A DNA stretch of 5,349 nt from an uncultured Shinella sp. (GTDB lineage Bacteria; Pseudomonadota; Alphaproteobacteria; Rhizobiales; Rhizobiaceae): positions 1-5,349 of the forward strand of contig CAMPIK010000216.1 of assembly GCA_946886325.1 (NCBI GenBank), given 5' to 3'. Shown here one piece after another: positions 1 through 5,349 of this stretch (its first letter is position 1; the number at the start of each line of letters is the position of its first letter). The position numbers and the translations under genes were made by a program. The notes beneath the pieces were generated by a model that was not told the origin of the DNA, searched no databases, and was given only the letters and a program-made list of their open reading frames with translations.

Positions 1-87
1 GCATCGTCGCAGTCGAATAGTTACTGAATGATCGTAAGCCAGAAGAGCAATGACCAGCGGCGACCGCCAGGATAGCTCCCGCACCTT
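1..87. other. Short non-coding flank, no gene seen
   Basis: This stretch lies downstream of the glf stop codon. I see no convincing coding region. The only small open frame (ATG at 50, plus strand, 17 codons) runs into the glf end and has no family resemblance. A short dyad, GGCG-AC-CGCC at 59-68, could form a small hairpin after glf, but no T-run follows it on the minus strand, so I do not call it a terminator. Confidence 0.5.
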
Positions 88-1364
<1,277 letters not shown>

Positions 1365-1369
1365 GAGAC

Positions 1370-3415
1370 TCAGACGGCCTCTGCGGTCCAGAGCCGGCGA
1401 TCGCGTTCGATCGGGGAGAAGTCGTCCCTCTGCGCAAGCTTTGCGATATAGCGGGCGCGGTAGGCCTCTTCGTCCTCGAACTCGATATTCTCCAGCACGA
1501 TCTCCGCGCCGATCTCGTAATAGACATCGAGATTGCGCAGATCGGGGACCGGGACTTCGCCGTTTTCGCCGTCCACCTGCATCTGCCAGTAGAGTTCCTC
1601 GAGACGCCGGGCGAGGGCCGGAATGTCGCGCAGCACGCTCGTTTCGCGCTGCTGCTGCAGGGACTTGCGGATGGCCGTGAGGCTGTCGCGGTCCTTTTCG
1701 AAGGCGATGGCGCGGGCGACATAGTCGTCGAGGCTGGCGCAATCGAGTTCCGGCACGCCGGCTGCCGCAATGATGCTGCCGCAGAAGCGCGAGGCGAAAC
1801 TCTTGCCCGACATCGTCAGGATCGGCAGGCCCATGGTGATCGCATCGGCCGCCGTCGAATGGGCGCCATAGGGGAATGTGTCGAGGAAGAGATCGGCAAG
1901 GCCGATCCGGGCGAGATGCGCCGGATTGGGCGCCTTGCCGGCAAAGATCAGCCGCTCGGGCGCCACGCCGCGCTTGGCGGCCAGGTCCCGCAGGCGCTGG
2001 TTGACATCGGCATCGCCGGCGAGCAACCAGAGCACGCTGCCGGGCGTCGCCGTCAGGATCTCCATCCAGCGGTCGAAGCATTTCGCGGTGATCTTCTGCA
2101 TGCCGTTGAAGCAGGCGAAGACGAAGGCGTCCTCCGGCAGGCCGGCTTCCGCGCGGGTCGGGCGCTCGGCGATCGGCCGCTTGCGGTCGAGCGGCTGGTT
2201 GCAGGCGATGCGCAGAACCTTTTCGGTGAAATAGATCTCGCTTTCCGGCGGCACGATATGGCCGTCGGCGATCATGTAGGGGTGGAAGGGGCTGCCCATC
2301 GATCCCGGATAGCCGCAGAAATTGACGGCGATCGGCGCCGGGCGATAGGCGAAAATCTTCGTGCGCGCGTGTTTGGTGTAGCCGTTGACGTCGATGAGGA
2401 CATCGATCCCGTCGGCCGAAATCTGCTTGGCGGCGTCGATGTCGCTGAGCGCGGTGATGTCGCGCCAAGAATCGACCGCGGCCCGTATCCGGTTCTGCGT
2501 CGTATCGAGCGGCCGCGTTTCGCCGGAATAGTAGGCGAAGACCTCGACGCTTGCCTTGTCGTGCAGTTCGAGAACCTCGCAGAGCGCAAAGCCGACGGCA
2601 TGTTCGCGAAGATCCGAGGAGACATAGCCGATGCGCAGGCGCTCGCCGGTGCCGGAAAGCTTGCGCGACGTCTTGCGCGGGAAATCCGAGAGATCGGGAC
2701 GGCCGACGAGCGTCTTGCAGTAGCGGTGGGCCTTGGCGAGCTGGAACATCGGGTCATCGGTGTAGCAGCCGAGCGTCAGCGGCGACATGGCGTCGAGAAG
2801 CTGGCGTGCGGACACATGTTCCGATGGCGTCAAGGTCGGCCATTTGCACTGGCGCTGGCGAAGCGCCGTCCAGTGCTGGCCCGCCTCGGTCTTGTCCGGC
2901 TGCAGTTCGATCGCCTGCCAGAGCGCAGCCTCCGCTTCGCCCATGCGGCCGGCGCCTTCGAGAACGCGGCCGATATGCTGCAGCGACATCAGCCGATGGC
3001 CGATCTTCTCCGGCGTGATATCGGACGTCGTCGCGACGAAATCGCGCCATTGCTGCACGGCCTGATCGATGAGGCCACAATCTTCGAGTGCACGGCCGAG
3101 GTTGATATAGGCAGGGCCGAAGCTGCCGTTGAGCTTCACGGCAGCGCGCAGCGCCTGGATGGCGCCCGGCCGGTCGCCGAGTTGCGTCAGCGTCACCGCA
3201 TAGTTGAAACTGGCGATGTGGAGCAGCGGATTGCCGTCGTTGAAGGCGATCCAGGTCTTGAAGAACTCCGCCGCCTGCGCCGTCTGCCCGGATTTGTTGA
3301 AGCTTTCCGTGATCTGGAAGAGTTCCACCAGCGACAGTTGTCCGGTCCGTATCCGCTCGAGCACGGCTGCAAGGGGCGAGGCGGGGGCGGAGGCATGAGC
3401 AACTTTGGCGAGCAT
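1370..3415 (-). CDS. TPR-containing GT41 glycosyltransferase (O-GlcNAc transferase/SPINDLY-like)
   Basis: This is a predicted cytoplasmic protein glycosyltransferase that would move a sugar from a UDP-sugar (in eukaryotic relatives GlcNAc, or fucose from GDP-fucose for SPY) to protein Ser/Thr. From the ATG at 3415 it has 681 residues. Residues about 35-180 contain roughly four TPR-like helix pairs (for example NYAVTLTQLGDRPGAIQALR and AYINLGRALEDCGLIDQAV), a typical acceptor-binding scaffold. The catalytic GT41 part starts near 259 with LRIGYVSSDLREHAVGF; His272 aligns with the OGT active-site histidine. It continues with DVLIDVNGYTKHAR (338-351), RPAPIAVNFCGYPGSMG (358-374), FNGMQKITAK (Lys441, the OGT nucleotide-binding lysine) and PYGAHSTAADAITMGLP (His519 and Asp524 match the OGT GHTT...D block). 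An acidic tail, about 617-681, follows the domain. Reading stays open upstream to a GTG at 3724, but that AT-rich stretch reads as non-coding and the ribosome site before ATG 3415 (GTGGGA) is only fair. The donor sugar and target are unknown; an Asn-specific HMW1C-like activity cannot be excluded but fits the motifs less well. Confidence 0.92.
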   Translation of the reverse strand: MLAKVAHASAPASPLAAVLERIRTGQLSLVELFQITESFNKSGQTAQAAEFFKTWIAFNDGNPLLHIASFNYAVTLTQLGDRPGAIQALRAAVKLNGSFGPAYINLGRALEDCGLIDQAVQQWRDFVATTSDITPEKIGHRLMSLQHIGRVLEGAGRMGEAEAALWQAIELQPDKTEAGQHWTALRQRQCKWPTLTPSEHVSARQLLDAMSPLTLGCYTDDPMFQLAKAHRYCKTLVGRPDLSDFPRKTSRKLSGTGERLRIGYVSSDLREHAVGFALCEVLELHDKASVEVFAYYSGETRPLDTTQNRIRAAVDSWRDITALSDIDAAKQISADGIDVLIDVNGYTKHARTKIFAYRPAPIAVNFCGYPGSMGSPFHPYMIADGHIVPPESEIYFTEKVLRIACNQPLDRKRPIAERPTRAEAGLPEDAFVFACFNGMQKITAKCFDRWMEILTATPGSVLWLLAGDADVNQRLRDLAAKRGVAPERLIFAGKAPNPAHLARIGLADLFLDTFPYGAHSTAADAITMGLPILTMSGKSFASRFCGSIIAAAGVPELDCASLDDYVARAIAFEKDRDSLTAIRKSLQQQRETSVLRDIPALARRLEELYWQMQVDGENGEVPVPDLRNLDVYYEIGAEIVLENIEFEDEEAYRARYIAKLAQRDDFSPIERDRRLWTAEAV

Positions 3416-3804
3416 GAGAATCCCACAGGCAGGCGGCCGCTGGCCGCAGTTGAAACCGGACGCAGTCGCGCCGCTTCCATGCTCTATCAGCCCTAGCTTG
3501 CCCTGGACTTGTCGTCCTTGGAGGGGTGCCGATTCTTTCTTGCAGGCGACGCGGGTGAATTTGGAAATTTCGGGTGGTTTCTGGGCGTTAACAAAAATCT
3601 TCTCTCGCCGGTGAGTCCTGTTCCGGAAAATACGGATGTGATTCGAGTCGAAAATAACTATTCTACAAGCATAAATCATATGTTGTTCGGGATAATCAAC
3701 CGGTAAAGTCGAATATCTAGCCACCGCCTATAGGTTATATCTTCATCGCAGTGATGCTTGTGGTGATGTTTGATCATCGGGAAGATAAAAAGAACAGTTT
3801 TGCA

Positions 3805-3816
3805 AACGTTAACGTT
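3805..3816. promoter_or_regulatory. 12-bp palindrome, candidate operator
   Basis: AACGTTAACGTT is a perfect palindrome, with near-symmetry extending outward (GCAA on the left, TGC on the right). It lies about 390 bp from the transferase start and 500 bp from the repeat-gene start. Its GTTAAC core recurs twice more in the same intergenic region. A dimeric regulator site is plausible; no regulator can be named. Confidence 0.35.
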
Positions 3817-3924
3817 GCGATTCCGCTGAGTCCGGTTGTTATGAATATACACCGGATATGAATTTGACGAATGTGAATTTTGACTTTTCGTGGGACAATA
3901 GAAAATCAAATGCGGTGTGTTACG

Positions 3925-3940
3925 TTAACCTAAAATTAGG
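3925..3940 (+). promoter_or_regulatory. CtrA-like half-site pair overlapping a small dyad
   Basis: TTAA (3925-3928), seven bases, then TTAG (3936-3939) matches the alphaproteobacterial CtrA pattern TTAA-N7-TTAA at 7 of 8 positions. The same bases contain an inverted repeat, CCTAA-AA-TTAGG (3929-3940). It sits close to the AT-rich/GC-rich boundary, about 375 bp upstream of the repeat gene. In an AT-rich stretch such a match can arise by chance, so this is only a candidate. Confidence 0.3.
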
Positions 3941-4001
3941 GACTGCGGCATAATTCTCTCGTCGGGGTCCAGCAGGCAAACGCATTGCAAATCAGCTCGA
4001 A

Positions 4002-4275
4002 AGCCGGCTCCCCGCAACCGTCCTGCCGTGGCAGGAGGGTGACACCGATTGGCGTAGGAATCAGGGCATCGCACGCCCTGGATGCATGATGCCTTCCAAC
4101 GCGCCGGCTTTTCGCAAGCCATGTTCCCAATCAAATCGTCGTCGTCCGTAAGGACTCCCAATGGCCGATGCCGCATGCGGCGTCCAACGGAGGGAAACGC
4201 CGCCACCAGGGGCAGGATGCACCAGGGGGCCAAGGCAGGGAGACCGGGGGTCTCTTTGCGGACCGGTGGCTGGCG
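4002..4275 (+). ncRNA. Candidate structured 5' leader of the repeat gene
   Basis: No protein is credible on either strand here. Read on the plus strand, many complementary segments occur: TCCTGCC/GGCAGGA (4021-4027 with 4030-4036), CAGGGC/GCCCTG (about 4062-4080), GGCTT/AAGCC (4106-4110 with 4116-4120), GTCC-GTAA-GGAC (4144-4155, a GNRA-type loop), GATGCCG/CGGCGTC (4167-4173 with 4178-4184, one G-U pair), GAGACC/GGTCTC (4240-4245 with 4249-4254), and a 10-bp helix CGCCGCCACC/GGTGGC-T-GGCG (4198-4207 with 4265-4275, one bulged base) that closes 40 bases before the ATG. The block CCCCGCAACCGT at 4010-4021 recalls the core of cobalamin riboswitches, but the other conserved parts are absent or poor, so I do not assign that class. 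A structured untranslated leader is the best reading; the RNA class is unknown. Confidence 0.4.
4237..4257 (+). other. Stable hairpin followed by a short T-run
   Basis: GAGACC (4240-4245), loop GGG, GGTCTC (4249-4254) makes a perfect 6-bp stem, extendable to 9 pairs in RNA by two G-U pairs and one A-U pair (4237-4239 with 4255-4257). Only three T residues follow the core stem. It could act as an attenuator or simply be one arm of the larger leader fold that encloses it. A strong intrinsic terminator is unlikely. Confidence 0.35.
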
Positions 4276-4304
4276 AGATGAAATTTGCAACGGCTAACTC
4301 CAAT

Positions 4305-4308
4305 AGGG
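4305..4308 (+). promoter_or_regulatory. Modest ribosome binding site of the repeat gene
   Basis: AGGG lies seven bases before the ATG at 4316. An in-frame TAG at 4304-4306 overlaps it, so no upstream in-frame start is possible. The site is weak, which leaves room for control by the folded leader upstream. Confidence 0.5.
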
Positions 4309-4315
4309 CGCGACC

Positions 4316-5349
4316 ATGACATCGATCATTTCTTCCCTGACCGTCACCCAAGTCCGGTCTCTTTCCACCACAGTCATCGCTTCTCTGACCACGGACGACG
4401 TGGCAGCCCTCAGCACCGCACAGGTCAAGGCGCTGTCGTCCTCGCAGATCGCGGCTCTCGAGACCGACGATATCGCGATCCTCACCACCGAGCAGCTCGG
4501 CGCGGTCACGACCGCCGGCATGAAGGGCCTGACGGTCGATCAGCTCGCGGTTCTGGAATCGGCACAGATCGCCAGCCTCGCCACCGGCCAGGTCGCGGCA
4601 CTCTCCTCCACCCAGATCGGCGCGCTGACCTCGGACCAGATCGACGTCCTGACGACCGCCCAGATCGGCGCCCTCAGCTCGGCCGCCCTCTCGGCGCTCA
4701 GCACCGATGAAATCGCCACCTTCTCCACCGCCGAAATCGCCGCCATCAGCACCAAGGCGCTGATGGGCCTTTCGACGGATAATGTCGCGGTCCTGTCGAC
4801 CGACCAGTTCGCAGCGCTCTCCACCGGCCAGATCGCGGCCATGAAGACGAACCAGATCGCCGTTCTGACGACCGATCAGGTTTCCGTCCTGACATCCGCC
4901 CAGGCAGGCGCGCTGACGGCCACGCAGATCGCGTCCCTCAGCACAGACAATGTCGCGGTTCTCACGACCGACCTGATTGCCGGGCTCAGCACCAAGGCGG
5001 TTGCCGCACTCACCACGGACCAGCTCAATGCCTTGACCTCCGACCAGGTCGAAGCACTGACCGCCGTCCAGATCGGCGCGATGACCTCCGCCGATCTCGC
5101 CGTCCTCTCCTCGGACGACATCGCCCTCTTCTCGACGGCTGAAGTCGCCGCCATCAGCGCCCGCGCCATCTCCGGCATTTCGACCGATGCTATGGCCGGC
5201 CTGACGACCGACCAGGTTGCCGTCCTCACGACCGCCCAGGTCACGGCGATGTCCACCGACCAGATCGCCGGCCTCTCGACTGATCAGATCGCCGTCATGA
5301 CCACCGGGCAGATCGGCGCCCTGACGTCCCAGCAGCTGGGCGCCATCGA
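4316..5349 (+). CDS. Octapeptide-repeat protein, Ser/Thr-rich, 3' end beyond the window
   Basis: I do not recognise a named family. The frame is open from the ATG to the window edge (344 codons plus two bases). After seven residues that already fit the register (MTSIISS), it consists of 42 octads without one insertion or deletion, consensus L-[ST]-T-D-Q-I-A-A. Position 1 is hydrophobic in all 42 (Leu in 32), position 2 is Ser/Thr in 38, position 3 is Ser/Thr in 37, position 5 is Gln in 25, and position 6 is a hydrophobic residue or Ala throughout. There is no Pro, Cys, His, Trp or Tyr; Phe occurs three times (136, 165, 272). Acidic residues outnumber basic ones. No signal peptide or membrane segment is visible, so export, if any, would need a C-terminal signal outside the window. 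The S/T-x-x-[QED] spacing resembles a helix capping box, so a stack of short helices is possible; a beta-solenoid is the alternative. The gene diverges from the GT41 transferase, which suggests it as a glycosylation target. It may be a surface adhesin or filament, but that is inference. Confidence 0.85.
   Translation, partial: MTSIISSLTVTQVRSLSTTVIASLTTDDVAALSTAQVKALSSSQIAALETDDIAILTTEQLGAVTTAGMKGLTVDQLAVLESAQIASLATGQVAALSSTQIGALTSDQIDVLTTAQIGALSSAALSALSTDEIATFSTAEIAAISTKALMGLSTDNVAVLSTDQFAALSTGQIAAMKTNQIAVLTTDQVSVLTSAQAGALTATQIASLSTDNVAVLTTDLIAGLSTKAVAALTTDQLNALTSDQVEALTAVQIGAMTSADLAVLSSDDIALFSTAEVAAISARAISGISTDAMAGLTTDQVAVLTTAQVTAMSTDQIAGLSTDQIAVMTTGQIGALTSQQLGAI
4337..5344 (+). repeat. Tandem 24-bp coding repeat, 42 copies
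   Basis: Each unit encodes one octapeptide, starting with the codon of residue 8. Copies differ a good deal in codon use (Leu as CTG, CTC or TTG; Thr as ACC, ACG or ACA), so the array is old and held by selection on protein sequence rather than recently expanded. Units 13-25 (4625-4936) and 30-42 (5033-5344) align at an offset of 17 units, 408 bp, sharing 60 of 104 residues and rare markers such as the FSTAE[IV]AA unit, the following Ile/basic unit and a Met-led unit. This points to an earlier block duplication. Confidence 0.9.

Larger units (their letters stand above)
3416..3960. promoter_or_regulatory. AT-rich divergent regulatory region
   Basis: No gene is convincing here. From about 3560 to 3960 the composition is plainly richer in A/T than the flanking genes. 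It should hold the promoters of the minus-strand transferase/glf unit and of the plus-strand repeat gene. Visible elements are GTTAAC at 3587-3592, 3808-3813 and 3924-3929, a 12-bp palindrome at 3805-3816, and near-direct repeats TGAATTTGAC (3859-3868) and TGAATTTTGAC (3874-3884) that each contain a TTGAC -35-like core on the plus strand. I could not pair either TTGAC with a good -10 box at 16-18 bp, so no promoter is placed. Confidence 0.5.

Noticed and set aside
3676..3909. Minus-strand frame of 77 codons in the AT-rich region
   Set aside because: It starts with TTG without a ribosome site, has a random-looking composition with a His/Lys run, and overlaps the likely regulatory sites.
3925..4290. 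Minus-strand frame of 121 codons over the GC-rich leader
   Set aside because: The translation shows no domain or family resemblance, lacks the third-position pattern of the real genes, and coincides with dense inverted repeats better explained as a leader RNA.
4285..4710. Plus-strand frame overlapping the start of the repeat gene
   Set aside because: It is an out-of-frame Arg/His/Asp-rich reading of the 24-bp repeat. The true frame starts at 4316 and gives the regular octads.
4540..5256. Minus-strand frames opposite the octad array
   Set aside because: They are antisense echoes of the tandem repeat: a 24-bp period keeps stops out on the opposite strand too. No independent start signal is present.
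4337..5344. CRISPR array
   Set aside because: The 24-bp units are contiguous with no spacers, and they keep an open reading frame with synonymous variation.
4316..5349. TAL-effector-like DNA-binding repeats
   Set aside because: The LT-x-x-QVxA start is superficially like TALE repeats, but those are about 34 residues long with a variable base-reading pair. Here the period is 8 throughout.

Overview
The window looks like chromosomal DNA of a GC-rich alphaproteobacterium, most likely a Rhizobiales member (Rhizobium, Agrobacterium, Shinella or a relative). The evidence is strong G/C third-position bias in the genes, a rhizobial-type intergenic mosaic repeat (GCATGTCC / GGACATGC arms) between two genes, and a CtrA-like TTAA-N7-TTAG site. 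The genus is an inference.

Layout. Positions 1-87 hold nothing I can call. On the minus strand two genes are read leftward. The upstream one (start about 3415, stop 1370) is a TPR plus GT41 glycosyltransferase of the O-GlcNAc-transferase/SPINDLY type. The downstream one (start most likely a TTG at 1245, stop 88) is UDP-galactopyranose mutase, glf. A 94-bp RIME-like repeat lies in the 124-bp gap between them. Positions 3416-4315 form a 900-bp divergent intergenic region in two parts. The half nearer the transferase is AT-rich, with three GTTAAC sites, a 12-bp palindrome and a CtrA-like site. The half nearer the plus-strand gene is GC-rich and dense in inverted repeats, and reads like a structured 5' leader with mutually exclusive helices. 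From 4316 to the window end a plus-strand gene runs off the edge. Its visible 344 residues are almost entirely 42 uninterrupted octapeptide repeats, consensus L-[ST]-T-D-Q-I-A-A, with no Pro, Cys, His, Trp or Tyr.

How the parts may work together. GT41 enzymes put a sugar on Ser/Thr hydroxyls (or on Asn in the HMW1C branch). The divergent neighbour is a very Ser/Thr-rich repeat protein with hydroxyl residues at fixed positions 2 and 3 of nearly every octad. The working hypothesis is an acceptor-plus-dedicated-transferase pair, with glf supplying UDP-galactofuranose for a surface glycan. The enzyme families are well supported. The enzyme-substrate link is inferred from gene order and composition and is not proven by the sequence.
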